DNA of 64,000 bases from Paenibacillus flagellatus (GCF_003217775.1 NZ_QJVJ01000003.1:558001-622000); one strand, 5' to 3'; positions 43,718-52,542 are shown, counted from the first letter of the stretch. The notes: generated by a model from the letters alone, not told the origin. Made by a program: numbers and translations.

Positions 43718-43746
43718 ATAGTATCACAACGTTTCAGCGTTTTCAA
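43718..43746 (-). promoter_or_regulatory. Sigma-A promoter of the T-box/ilvA transcript
   Basis: Minus strand: TTGAAA (43746-43741), a 17-base spacer and TACTAT (43723-43718). The -35 lies in the last codons of the upstream methyltransferase gene. Confidence 0.7.
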
Positions 43747-44830
43747 ACTTTTTTTGCAAATAGACGGTCAGCTCGTCACGGTTGTGGAACAGCTGCTTCG
43801 CTTTGCGAAGCTCCATCGCGGGCTGCATCGCCCGGACGGAGTCCTTCACCGTCTGGAACGGCTTGCCGTGCATCAGCTTGAGCGTAACGATCGCCGTCCC
43901 TCCGGGACGGAGCGCCGCGAGAAGCGGAACGATCAGCTTCACCATTTGCCGCGGACTCCAGCTCATGTCGCAGACGAGCAAGTCGTACGAGTCGGGCTTG
44001 AACGCCACGTCGCCCGCGTTGCGCTTCAAATACGTCAAATTCGGATGGCCGAGCAGGTCCGGATGAAGATCGGCCGGGTCGACCGCCGTCACCTCGGACC
44101 CGCGCTCGAGCAGCAGCGACGTCCATCCGCCGGGAGCGGCGCCGATGTCGAGCGATCGGGCGAAAGCCGACAAGTCGAGCCCGAAGGCGTACTCGGCTTC
44201 CAGCAGCTTGAACTTCGCCCTCGACACTTGCCCTTCTTCCTTGCGGAACCGGATCGCCCCGCCCGCCCAATCGGACAAGTTGTCGGCCGCGGTCGAGACG
44301 CCGATATAGGCGGTCTCCGCAGCAAGGAACACGGAAACGATCCAATCGGAGTCCTTTACGACCGTCTCGACGCCGAACGTTTCCCGCAGCGACGATGCGA
44401 CCGCGTCGCGAAGCTCGGCAGGCGTATAGTCTCCATCGAATGATTCGGCTTTGCGGATTTGTACCGCGACCGTCGATGCCGAAGCCGTTTCCGTTTCGGC
44501 TCCGTGAGCCGGGACGACTGCGACTTCTCGGTACGCCGCCTCGACCGCGGCGGCAAGCCGTGCCATATCCTCCGCCGTCCCCGACGTCGGCACGTCCGCA
44601 TCGACGGGATGCAGATGTCGGACGAATATCGGCTCCTTCGCCGCAACCGCGCGAATCGTCCCGTTCCGGGACTGCGGGCTGCGCATGACGTACACCTCGG
44701 CCGGGACGAGCTCGTCGAACTTCGTCCCCGGCAGGAGCGCCCGCAGCTCGTCCTGGGCGTACGCCGAGAAGCCGTGATTGGACGTGACGACAAAACGCGA
44801 TCCCGCTGCGGAATCGATACGATCGCTCAT
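43724..44830 (-). CDS. RlmM-like 2'-O-ribose RNA methyltransferase
   Basis: A 368-residue SAM-dependent methyltransferase. The N-terminal about 180 residues have a THUMP-like/ferredoxin-like character (SRFVVTSNHGFSAYAQDELR). The C-terminal Rossmann domain is of the FtsJ/RrmJ class: SAM loop SLDIGAAPGGWTSLLLERGS, and the K-D-K-E tetrad visible in SRAKFKLLEAE, LLVCDMSWSPRQM, VTLKLMHGKP and RDELTVYL. RlmM of enterobacteria methylates C2498 of 23S rRNA; the same target here is an inference. Its 3' end contains the promoter of the ilvA leader. Confidence 0.87.
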   Translation of the reverse strand: MSDRIDSAAGSRFVVTSNHGFSAYAQDELRALLPGTKFDELVPAEVYVMRSPQSRNGTIRAVAAKEPIFVRHLHPVDADVPTSGTAEDMARLAAAVEAAYREVAVVPAHGAETETASASTVAVQIRKAESFDGDYTPAELRDAVASSLRETFGVETVVKDSDWIVSVFLAAETAYIGVSTAADNLSDWAGGAIRFRKEEGQVSRAKFKLLEAEYAFGLDLSAFARSLDIGAAPGGWTSLLLERGSEVTAVDPADLHPDLLGHPNLTYLKRNAGDVAFKPDSYDLLVCDMSWSPRQMVKLIVPLLAALRPGGTAIVTLKLMHGKPFQTVKDSVRAMQPAMELRKAKQLFHNRDELTVYLQKKFENAETL

Positions 44831-44878
44831 CGGTACACCTCGCTACGAATCATTTCATGATGCGAATAATAAACGGCA

Positions 44879-45646
44879 TTAAATAACATGAATCCACGGC
44901 CGATCGTTGATCCATTGAATGTCGACCGGCACTTGGTAAGCGTCCCGCAGCAGCTGTTCCGTCAGCACTTGCTTTTTCTCGCCCTGCGCGACGATCTTCC
45001 CTTGGTCCATCAACGCGATATGCGTGAATACGGGCACGATCTCCTCGATATGGTGCGTGACGTACACCATCAGCAACTCGTCGGATTTCCCGAGCGACTC
45101 GATGTCCTGCAGCAGCAGCTCCCGCTCGTACAAGTCGAGCCCCGAGCATGGCTCGTCCAAAATGAGGACGGACGGGTCGGTCATGAGCGCCCGCGCCAGC
45201 ATCACTTTTTTGCGTTCGCCCTGCGACAGCGTGCCGAGCGGCTGGTCCGCCACATGAGGCAGCCGCACCCGTTCCAGACGGTCGAGCGCCTTCCGCCTCA
45301 CTTCGTCGGGGATGTCTTGATAAAACCGCAAAAAGCCGTATTCCCCGGTCGCCACCACTTCCCATACCGGGTCGCGCAGCGTCAGCTTCTCCATGAGCGA
45401 TTGGCTGATATAGCCGATCCGGTTGCGCACCTCGCGCAGGTCGATTTCGCCGTACGGCTGGCCGAGCACGCGAACTTTCCCCGAGCTCGGGAATAGGTAG
45501 CCCGTGATGAGCTCGAGCAGCGTCGTTTTCCCCGAGCCGTTTTTGCCGAGCACGACCCAATGCTCGCCCCGCTTCATATGCAAATGAACGTCGTCCAATA
45601 TCGTCCGTTCGCCGCGAATAAAATAAATATCGTCCAACCGGATCAC
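44879..45646 (-). CDS. Stand-alone ABC ATPase (YlmA/ModF-like)
   Basis: A 255-residue single-NBD ATPase: Walker A LGKNGSGKTTLLELI, Q-loop YISQSLMEKL, signature LSQGERKKVMLARAL (Gln-Gly variant), Walker B LILDEPCSGLD and switch His in YVTHHIEEI. No permease or binding protein is linked. Relatives are labelled molybdenum-transport-like ATPases of unknown role (YlmA in Bacillus). A DtxR-type metal-regulator operator lies over its promoter, so metal-dependent expression is likely; the transported or modulated substrate is unknown. Confidence 0.9.
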   Translation of the reverse strand: MIRLDDIYFIRGERTILDDVHLHMKRGEHWVVLGKNGSGKTTLLELITGYLFPSSGKVRVLGQPYGEIDLREVRNRIGYISQSLMEKLTLRDPVWEVVATGEYGFLRFYQDIPDEVRRKALDRLERVRLPHVADQPLGTLSQGERKKVMLARALMTDPSVLILDEPCSGLDLYERELLLQDIESLGKSDELLMVYVTHHIEEIVPVFTHIALMDQGKIVAQGEKKQVLTEQLLRDAYQVPVDIQWINDRPWIHVI

Positions 45647-45677
45647 GATACGTCCCCGCCTTCCCCAAGTTTGCGAC

Positions 45678-45699
45678 TAGGTAAACCTTACCTATTGTA
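45678..45699 (-). promoter_or_regulatory. DtxR/MntR-family-like operator over the ABC ATPase promoter
   Basis: TAGGTAA and TTACCTA flank a 3-base centre (45678-45694), a perfect 7-bp-arm palindrome. Each arm differs by one base from the DtxR/IdeR arm TAGGTTA with the same 3-base spacing. It abuts a minus-strand -10 TACAAT (45699-45694) and so covers the predicted start point, a classic repression position. Confidence 0.55.
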
Positions 45700-46063
45700 G
45701 CGCATCCCCGGTTCCGTTTTCCACCACGAAATTTCCTTCGGCGATCCGCCGCTTCACGTCGTCGGGCATCGGCCCGTTCACGAGACGCGTGCGGGCCGGC
45801 TTGTTCGCGTACAGCATCTGAAACATTTGCTGACGACCGGACGGGCTCGACGTATGCAAATAAATGACGGCCGGATAGTTCCCCTCCGTCGCGATGTATC
45901 GGGCGACTTCCAAACCCGTCGGCTCATTCCAGCCGAGATCGTAGTCGAGCGACAAGACGCGGACGTCGCACGTCTTCAGCAGCTCGATGCATTCGGCCGC
46001 GTCTCTCGCCAGCGTAAACCGCTTCGGGCACGGACGGGCGTCGTCCAAAAACAAATCGATCAA
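45692..46063 (-). CDS. cREC (cyclic-phosphate processing receiver-like) domain protein
   Basis: A 123-residue single-domain protein resembling the receiver-like domain called cREC: LIDLFLDDARPCPKRFTLAR, then VLSLDYDLGWNEPTGLEVAR and AVIYLHTSSPSGRQQMFQML. The acidic pair after strand 1 and the Asp after strand 3 resemble a response-regulator acid pocket. The fold is proposed to act on cyclic phosphates of RNA or nucleotides; the role is unknown. The start is TTG 46063, six bases after GGAGGAG; the longer open frame upstream has no support. It lies between nfo and the ABC ATPase gene. Confidence 0.78.
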   Translation of the reverse strand: MIDLFLDDARPCPKRFTLARDAAECIELLKTCDVRVLSLDYDLGWNEPTGLEVARYIATEGNYPAVIYLHTSSPSGRQQMFQMLYANKPARTRLVNGPMPDDVKRRIAEGNFVVENGTGDALQ

Positions 46064-46130
46064 CCGCTTCTCCTCCCCCTGATGCAAAAAGCCTCTCCCC
46101 GGCCGTCGACAAGACGCGTTTAACCGGCGA

Positions 46131-46973
46131 TCATCCTGGGCGGGACGATGCAAGCTCGTTTAAAAACGCGATCTCCTCCGCATGCGACCGGCCCTCGGCA
46201 ACCGGCGTCTCCAGCACCCCCGGCAGCGATTGGACGTACCGGGAGGCGAACAGGCGGCGGAACGGCTCGGCACCGATTTCCCCTTTGCCGATATTGGCGT
46301 GGCGGTCTTTGTACGATCGGCTCGGATAAACCGAATCGTTCAAGTGGATCGCCTTCAAATGCTCGAAGTAGCCGAGCGAGACGCCCTTCGCCTCCACCTC
46401 GTCCCAGTCGTTTCCGCTCCATAAGCCGCTCGCGAACGCATGGCACGTATCGAGGCAGAAGCCGACAAGCTCCGGCTTCGCGCACAGGTTGCGAACCCCG
46501 ACGAGCTCCTCGAACGTCATTCCCATTCGGGCGTGCTCGCCGGACTGGTTCTCGATAAGCAGCATCGCCGATCCGGACCAGGATCGAAGCACTTCGTTCA
46601 GCGTGGCGACGATGTTTTTGTATCCGTCGAGCGGCTCCGCTCCTTTGTAAATGCCGAAATGGACGATGACGCCCACGGAGCCGCAGGCGTCGGCGATTTC
46701 CAGGTCGTTCAGCAGCGAGCGGACGACGACGCTGCGGCGTTCCCCGGCGTCCGCCGCCAAATTGGTCGGATACGGCGTATGCGCGATCGATTGCATCCCG
46801 TGCTCGCGGCAAAAGGCGGCGCAGCTTTCCGCATCGCGCCGGTCGAACGACTTCAGCGCGAGGCTGCGCGGATTTTTCGGAAAATATTGAAACGACCGGC
46901 CGCCGATGCGGCGGGCGAGCTTCGCCGCTTCCGCGTAGCCGTGGCGTATGCTGACATGGGCTCCGAACAGCAT
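46131..46973 (-). CDS. nfo: Endonuclease IV (AP endonuclease)
   Basis: A 280-residue TIM-barrel nuclease that cuts DNA 5' of abasic sites in base-excision repair. The trinuclear zinc ligands are all visible: SIAHTPYP, IVHFGIYKG, LIENQSGEH, VGFCLDTCHAFASG, AIHLNDS, YKDRHANIGKG and VLETPVAEG. It begins MLFGAHVSIRHGY as is standard. It lies 13 bases after the Fpg-family glycosylase gene, giving a compact glycosylase plus AP endonuclease unit. Confidence 0.95.
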   Translation of the reverse strand: MLFGAHVSIRHGYAEAAKLARRIGGRSFQYFPKNPRSLALKSFDRRDAESCAAFCREHGMQSIAHTPYPTNLAADAGERRSVVVRSLLNDLEIADACGSVGVIVHFGIYKGAEPLDGYKNIVATLNEVLRSWSGSAMLLIENQSGEHARMGMTFEELVGVRNLCAKPELVGFCLDTCHAFASGLWSGNDWDEVEAKGVSLGYFEHLKAIHLNDSVYPSRSYKDRHANIGKGEIGAEPFRRLFASRYVQSLPGVLETPVAEGRSHAEEIAFLNELASSRPG

Positions 46974-46986
46974 CTGGTTCCTCCCG

Positions 46987-47796
46987 TTACCGTTGGCAAT
47001 GAACGCAATAAAACACTTTTCGCGAAGCGAGCTCCTCCTGGACGATCGGCCGGCCGCACCGGACGCACGGCTCCCCGCCTCTGTCGTAGACGGCGCAGCG
47101 GCTGTCGAAGCCGCCCGTCAGCGCGTCTCCCGGAAAGAGCGGATTTTCCATATACCCGCCGAAGCGGATCGCCGCCCGCAGCACGTCGTTCATCGATCGG
47201 TGCAGCGCCGCGAACTCTTCCGGAGCGAGCGTCTCGATTTTGCGCGTCGGCAAAATGCGCGCATCGAAGCATATTTCGTCGGCATAGCAGTTGCCGATGC
47301 CGGCGATCGTCTTCTGATCGGTCATCGTCGGCTTGAGCGCGGTCCGCTTGCGCCCGAGCAGCTGCCTCAGTCGTTCCGCCGTAAACGACGGCTCCAGCGG
47401 CTCCGGCCCGAGTCCGGCGAGCTTGCGAGCCGCCTCCTGCATCGTCAGGACGTGCAAGTAGCCGAGCCGCAGGCCGATAAAATAAAGGCTGCGCTCGCCG
47501 AACGACAGGACGACCTGCGTCGTCCGGTCCGGCTTGTCCCGCTCCGTGCCGTAAAACATCCAGCCCCCGAGCATCAGATGAAGCAGCAGGACGTCCCCGC
47601 TGTCCAGCACGAACAGCAAATGCTTCGCCCTTCGCTCGACGACGGTTATCGCGCGGTTTCGGACGCGCCGGACGAACTCGTCCGGCGGCACGTTGATCGA
47701 CTTCTCCCGCTGAATGTCCACGGCTTCGATCGGCCGGCGGACGACGGTTTGGTTCAGCAGCGTTTTGTACGTTTCCATTTCGGGAAGCTCTGGCAT
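46987..47796 (-). CDS. Fpg/Nei-family DNA glycosylase
   Basis: A 269-residue bifunctional glycosylase/AP lyase. It starts MPELPEMETYKTLLNQ, where Pro2 is the Schiff-base nucleophile and Glu3 is catalytic. The helix-two-turn-helix is MTDQKTIAGIGNCYADEI, and the C-terminal zinc finger is CVRCGRP with FYCVHCQR. It removes oxidised bases such as 8-oxoguanine or formamidopyrimidines. The sequence departs from canonical MutM in several stretches (LMLGGWMFYG in place of the usual LGMSGR motif), so it may be a paralogue with altered lesion preference. It is operonic with nfo. Confidence 0.9.
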   Translation of the reverse strand: MPELPEMETYKTLLNQTVVRRPIEAVDIQREKSINVPPDEFVRRVRNRAITVVERRAKHLLFVLDSGDVLLLHLMLGGWMFYGTERDKPDRTTQVVLSFGERSLYFIGLRLGYLHVLTMQEAARKLAGLGPEPLEPSFTAERLRQLLGRKRTALKPTMTDQKTIAGIGNCYADEICFDARILPTRKIETLAPEEFAALHRSMNDVLRAAIRFGGYMENPLFPGDALTGGFDSRCAVYDRGGEPCVRCGRPIVQEELASRKVFYCVHCQR

Positions 47797-47831
47797 GGCG
47801 ATTTCCTTCTTTTGGCGTTTTCCGTATCAGC

Positions 47832-48638
47832 TTACCCTTGTCGGCCCAACTTCAACCTCTCCAGCAGCTCGAGCAGGCTGCCGCAGACGAGGTCGGGCGT
47901 CACGCCCGCCGCGGCGATCGCCTCCGCGGCGTTGTCCGGCGTCGCGATGCCGGTCAGCACGAGCGCCGTCCGCAGTCCCGCCGCGACGCCCGCTCCGATA
48001 TCGGTCGCCGGATTGTCGCCGACGGCCCATACGTCCGCATCGGCCGAGAGCCGCTCCAGCGCGAAGCGCATAATGCGGTCGGACGGCTTGCCGATAACCG
48101 TCGGTTCGACCCACAGCGCCTCCCGGATCGAGCCGGAAATGGCGCCGGCGCCCGGAACGAGCTTCCCGTCGGACGGCAGCAGCCGGTCCGGATTCGTCAG
48201 CACGTATTCCGCGCCGGCGGCGATGAACCGGACCGCCGCCTCCAGCTTTCGGTACGAAAAGTCGCGGTCGATGCCTTGGACGACGAAGTCCGGCTCGTCC
48301 TCGACGAGCTCGAGACCCGCCTCCGCCAATGCGCGCTTCAGTCCGTCCTCCCCGATCGCGTATACCCGCCGGCCGCGTCCCCGTTCGAGGACGTAGCGTG
48401 CCGTCGCCTGCGACGAGGTGACGACCTCCCCCGGCTCCGCCGCTATGCCCATTTCCCGCAAATGGGAGGCGACCGCCTCCGGCGTGCGGGACGAATTGTT
48501 CGTGACGAACAAAAACGGGAGCGCAAGCTCCCGAAGCCGATCCACAAACGCCGCCGCATGCGGAATCGGCGTGTTCCCCGCATACATCGTGCCGTCCAAA
48601 TCGATCAAAAAGGCGGTCGTCCGCCCGTTCGCGTTCAT
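47832..48638 (-). CDS. HAD-superfamily phosphatase, NagD/TIGR01457-like
   Basis: A 268-residue HAD hydrolase with a C2B cap. Motif I is TAFLIDLDGTMYAGNTPIPH (nucleophile and acid Asp), motif II is FVTNNSSRTPEAV, motif III is VIGKPSDRIMRF and motif IV is VWAVGDNPATDIGAG. Bacillus relatives (YutF, AraL) act on small phosphosugars or p-nitrophenyl phosphate; the true substrate is unknown. The ATG at 48638 follows GCGGAGGAAC. Confidence 0.93.
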   Translation of the reverse strand: MNANGRTTAFLIDLDGTMYAGNTPIPHAAAFVDRLRELALPFLFVTNNSSRTPEAVASHLREMGIAAEPGEVVTSSQATARYVLERGRGRRVYAIGEDGLKRALAEAGLELVEDEPDFVVQGIDRDFSYRKLEAAVRFIAAGAEYVLTNPDRLLPSDGKLVPGAGAISGSIREALWVEPTVIGKPSDRIMRFALERLSADADVWAVGDNPATDIGAGVAAGLRTALVLTGIATPDNAAEAIAAAGVTPDLVCGSLLELLERLKLGRQG

Positions 48639-48721
48639 CGATTCCGTTCCTCCGCTCTGGTTCGTCCTATCGTTCAATCGCTGTGCGTACGAAGTGCGGC
48701 AAGCTTGAACGCCGACCCGCC

Positions 48722-50251
48722 CTACAGCAGCGTCTCCTGCCAAACGGCCGGCGCCCGTTCCGCCTTCGTGCGTCGGCCGCGACCGTTCGGCGCCGCTTTC
48801 GGACGACCGGCCGACCGGCCGACGTCCGTGGACGCCATCGGCGCCGACGCCATCGCGCGCCGTCCGCCGTCCGCGGAATTGCCCGCGGCGTCCCGTTTCG
48901 CGCGAAGCCGATCGATCCGTTTGCGGATCGCGTCGAGCTCCGCCGCGGCCCGCTCCTGACGGACGGCCGACAATCGGCCTCGGGCGCGCTCGAGCGCCTG
49001 CTCGGCGTATCGCAGCGCTTGGTCGAAATCTTTGAGCTGATGCTCGTAATACATCGCCAGCTCGATATAAGGCTCGACCGGTGCGACGCGGGCGCGGCGC
49101 TTCCGCTCGACGAGCCGTTCCCACAGCGCCACGGCCGGACCGTACAGCCCGTTCCGCTTGTAGTAGTCCGCCGCGGGCAGCCAGTAGTCCGCCGACTCGT
49201 CCGGCTCCCGTCCGAGCAGCTCGCGGTACGCCTCGTCGGCGAGCTCCGCGCGGCCGAGCTTGTCGAGCCAGAGCGCGTGACGGTATACCTCCTCGGCTTC
49301 CATCGCCGCCGAGCCCGAAGGCAGCCCTTCGTCGAGGAGCTTCGAGAAGTGGACGGCCAAGCAGGCGAGCGTCAGCACGTCCTTCTCGTTATGCTCGAAA
49401 ACGCCGGCGAGAAGCACCGGGTCGCCTTCCGCCAAATATTGAAAATACAAGGCGGGCGCAAGCGAGCCCGGCACGTCGTCGATCCGGGTAAGGCCGAGCC
49501 GCTCCCGTTCGACCGAGCTGAGCCGGCACGACGGCAGCGTATTGCGCCATAGACTCCGCGACGGGTACAGAAAGTCGAAATGGACCGGATCGGCGGCTCC
49601 TTCCTTTTGCCGGTTGAGCACGTATCGGTTTTTCAATATCGGCCAGTCGAAGCTTTTGCCGTTGTACGAGACGAGCATGTCGCGCTCCGCCAGCCGCTCT
49701 CGCAAATGATGCAGCATCGCCGCCTCCTCGGCCGGATTGCGGATGAACAGCTGCTCCACGACAAACGCGTCGGATTCGTAGAAGCCGATGCCGACCATGA
49801 ACGCGACGTTGCCCGCCCCGATCCCGAGGCCGGTCGTCTCCGTATCGAGAAACAACAGCCGGTCGTGCCGCACGGACGGGATCGTACCGCCGCCGGACCG
49901 CGCCGCATCTCCGGCTCGACCCGTACGGCTTCCCCGCTTCCCGCCGGTCGCGGCCAGCGCCTCCAATCGGTGCGCCGTTCCGCACAGCTCGCCGAGCCGG
50001 TACGTGCCATGGGCGTAGTCGAGCGCATAGCGCCTCCTTCGGATGACGAACGAGCCCCGATCGTTGTCCTGAGCCGCGGCTCCCAGCCGCTCCCACGCCG
50101 GCCCCAACGCCAGCGTCTCGCCGGGCCCCTTCGTATCGGCTTCCGCCTCGCGAGACGTCACGGGCGCGGTGTCCGCCGTTCCCGCAGCGGCTCCGTCCGC
50201 CCCGTCCCCGCTTTTTTTCAGCCGGCTCAGCCGTTCCTTGAGCGAGCTCAT
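48722..50251 (-). CDS. mrfB: MrfB-like DEDD exonuclease with TPR repeats
   Basis: A 509-residue protein. After an Ala/Gly-rich, probably disordered N-terminus, an RNase H-like 3'-5' exonuclease domain carries LLFLDTETTGLG (Asp/Glu pair), MLVSYNGKSFDWPILKNRY (third Asp) and FEHNEKDVLTLACLAVH (last Asp). The C-terminal half is helical and TPR-like (YRHALWLDKLGRAELADEAY; PYIELAMYYEHQLKDFDQAL). In Bacillus subtilis MrfB (YprB) works with the helicase MrfA in repair of mitomycin C lesions. The ATG overlaps the mrfA stop by 4 bases. The basic tail after residue about 455 looks unstructured. Confidence 0.9.
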   Translation of the reverse strand: MSSLKERLSRLKKSGDGADGAAAGTADTAPVTSREAEADTKGPGETLALGPAWERLGAAAQDNDRGSFVIRRRRYALDYAHGTYRLGELCGTAHRLEALAATGGKRGSRTGRAGDAARSGGGTIPSVRHDRLLFLDTETTGLGIGAGNVAFMVGIGFYESDAFVVEQLFIRNPAEEAAMLHHLRERLAERDMLVSYNGKSFDWPILKNRYVLNRQKEGAADPVHFDFLYPSRSLWRNTLPSCRLSSVERERLGLTRIDDVPGSLAPALYFQYLAEGDPVLLAGVFEHNEKDVLTLACLAVHFSKLLDEGLPSGSAAMEAEEVYRHALWLDKLGRAELADEAYRELLGREPDESADYWLPAADYYKRNGLYGPAVALWERLVERKRRARVAPVEPYIELAMYYEHQLKDFDQALRYAEQALERARGRLSAVRQERAAAELDAIRKRIDRLRAKRDAAGNSADGGRRAMASAPMASTDVGRSAGRPKAAPNGRGRRTKAERAPAVWQETLL

Positions 50252-52542
50252 GCGGAATCGCCCCTTCCTCTCATGGCGGCCAGCAGCCGCACCGCCAACG
50301 ATTTGCCGGTAAGCCCGACCTCCTCGATCGGCCCGACGCAAGCCGGACAGCCGCTCAGACAGCCGCAACCGGCGATATGCCGCGCCGCCTCCTCGATCAG
50401 CTCGTCATGGACGTCGTACAGCCGCTCGCTCAGCCCGACGCCGCCCGGATACCGGTCGTAGAAAAAAATGGTCGGCAGCTTGTCGTGGACGGCGCGCACC
50501 TGCGTCACGACGCGGATGTCGAGCGGATCGCACATCAAGTACAGCGGCGCCAAATGGACCATCACGTTGGACAAGCCCAGCAGCGCGTACTGCAAATCGT
50601 TCGCGCTGAAGTCCTTCGTCGCCTCTTCCCCGAACGTAATCCAATACGAGCTCGTGTGAAGCTCCTCCTCGGGCAGGTGAATCGGCCCGGAGCCGATATT
50701 CTCGTGCGTCCGCAGCCGAATTTTTTTGAAAATCGTCGCCTTCGCGTTCACCGTCACTTCGCCGAAGCGGCGCTCCGCCGGACCGATCGACTGCTCGCGG
50801 TGCGTATGGAGCACCTTGAGCTGCACGGCCAAGTTCGCATCGGTGAAATAATCGACGTCGACCTCGCGCACGTACGCTTTCTTCTCCTCGTAATCGAGCT
50901 TCTCGACCTGGTATTGGACGCCTTCGTGAATATAGATCGCTTCCTCGTGCACGAGCGTCGGCGCGCTGAACCGGTCGACCTCGCCGATCACCCGGCTTCC
51001 GTTCGACATGTCGATGATGATGATGTTCTCCTGGGCCGCCGAGCGAAGCGAAATGTCGTGCGCGGGGAACGACTGCTCCATCCAGTACCAGCGCCCTTTC
51101 ACCCGGTGCACGATTTTTTGTTCGGCCAAAAAGTCGAGCAGCTCCTCGAGCGGCTCGTCCCCGAACGACTCCCCCTGCTCGAAAGGCAGCTCGTACGCGG
51201 CGCATTTCACATGGTCGAGCAAAATGATCAGGTTGTCCGGCTGGATCAATGCGCGCTCCGGCGACCGCTCGAAAAAATATTTCGGATTCTCGATCATGAA
51301 CTGATCGAGCGGATTGCTGCTCGCGACGAGGAACGTAATCGAGCTCTCCTGCCTCCGCCCCGCCCGTCCGGACTGCTGCCACGTGCTGGCGACCGAGCCG
51401 GGATAGCCGTTCATGACGCACGCCTGCAGCTGGCCGATGTCGATGCCGAGCTCGAGCGCGTTCGTGCTGACGACGCCGCGAATGTCGCCGGAACGCAGCC
51501 CGCGCTCGATTTCCCGGCGCTGCTTCGGCAAGTAGCCTCCCCGGTAGCCGCGGATCGACTTCGCTCCGAGCTCGTCCCGGACGAGCTCCTGCAAGTAGGT
51601 GAGCAGCAGCTCCACGCGCACCCGGCTGCGCGCGAATACGATCGTCTGGATATCGTTGCGGAGCAGGAACGCCGCGATTTTTTGCGATTCGAGCACGCTG
51701 CTGCGGCGAATGCCGAGCTGCTTGTTGACGACCGGCGGATTATAGAAAACGAAGTGCTTCTCCCCAGCGGGCGCGCCGTTCTTGTCGACGAGCTCGACCG
51801 GAGCCCCGACGAGCCTCTCCGCATGCTCCCGCGGATTGTCGATCGTTGCGGAGGCGCAAATGAATTGCGGGTCCGATCCGTAAAACCGGCAAATGCGCCG
51901 CAGCCGGCGGATGACGTTGGCGACGTGGCTGCCGAACACGCCCCGGTAGCTGTGCAGCTCGTCGATGACGATGTACTTGATGTTCTCGAACAGCTTCACC
52001 CACTTCGTATGGTGGGGGAGAATAGCCGAGTGCAGCATATCCGGGTTCGTCACGACGACGTGCCCGGCGTTGCGGATCGCCTGCCGGACCGTCGGGGGCG
52101 TGTCGCCGTCGTAGGTATGCGTCTTGATGTCCGCGCCGATCCGGTTCACGATCTCGTGCAGCTCGGCGACCTGGTCTTGGGCGAGCGCCTTCGTCGGGAA
52201 CAAGTAGAGCGCCCTGGAGCTGTCGTCGCGCAAAATCCGGTTGAGCACCGGCAAGTTGTAGCAGAGCGTCTTGCCCGACGCGGTGGGCGTTACGGCGACG
52301 ACGTGCTTGCCCGCCTCCGCCGCGCGGAACGCCTCCGCCTGATGCGTATAGAGCCGCTCGATCCCTTTGCCGACAAGCGCCTCGCGAAGAGCCGGCTCGA
52401 TCGTCTCAGGGAAGTCGGCGTACGAGGCCGGACGCGGCGGAATCGTATGCCAGCACGTCACTTGGCTCATCAGCTCCGGCGTATTGCGGATAAGTCCGAT
52501 CATTTCTTCGATGGAGGATACTTTCCCGGTCAGCTTGTTCAT
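50248..52542 (-). CDS. mrfA: MrfA-type DEAD/DEAH-box DNA helicase
   Basis: A 764-residue SF2 helicase. Motif I is AVTPTASGKTLCYNLPVL (Walker A), motif II is VIDELHSYRG (DELH), motif III is ICASATIDN and motif VI is QQSGRAGRRQESS. The C-terminal MrfA zinc-binding domain ends in the four-Cys cluster CGCLSGCPACVG, preceded by FYDRYPGGVGLSERL. MrfA (YprA) acts with MrfB in excision of intrastrand and mitomycin adducts independent of UvrABC. The ATG at 52542 has GAGGGG upstream. The two genes form a translationally coupled pair. Confidence 0.93.
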   Translation of the reverse strand: MNKLTGKVSSIEEMIGLIRNTPELMSQVTCWHTIPPRPASYADFPETIEPALREALVGKGIERLYTHQAEAFRAAEAGKHVVAVTPTASGKTLCYNLPVLNRILRDDSSRALYLFPTKALAQDQVAELHEIVNRIGADIKTHTYDGDTPPTVRQAIRNAGHVVVTNPDMLHSAILPHHTKWVKLFENIKYIVIDELHSYRGVFGSHVANVIRRLRRICRFYGSDPQFICASATIDNPREHAERLVGAPVELVDKNGAPAGEKHFVFYNPPVVNKQLGIRRSSVLESQKIAAFLLRNDIQTIVFARSRVRVELLLTYLQELVRDELGAKSIRGYRGGYLPKQRREIERGLRSGDIRGVVSTNALELGIDIGQLQACVMNGYPGSVASTWQQSGRAGRRQESSITFLVASSNPLDQFMIENPKYFFERSPERALIQPDNLIILLDHVKCAAYELPFEQGESFGDEPLEELLDFLAEQKIVHRVKGRWYWMEQSFPAHDISLRSAAQENIIIIDMSNGSRVIGEVDRFSAPTLVHEEAIYIHEGVQYQVEKLDYEEKKAYVREVDVDYFTDANLAVQLKVLHTHREQSIGPAERRFGEVTVNAKATIFKKIRLRTHENIGSGPIHLPEEELHTSSYWITFGEEATKDFSANDLQYALLGLSNVMVHLAPLYLMCDPLDIRVVTQVRAVHDKLPTIFFYDRYPGGVGLSERLYDVHDELIEEAARHIAGCGCLSGCPACVGPIEEVGLTGKSLAVRLLAAMRGRGDSA

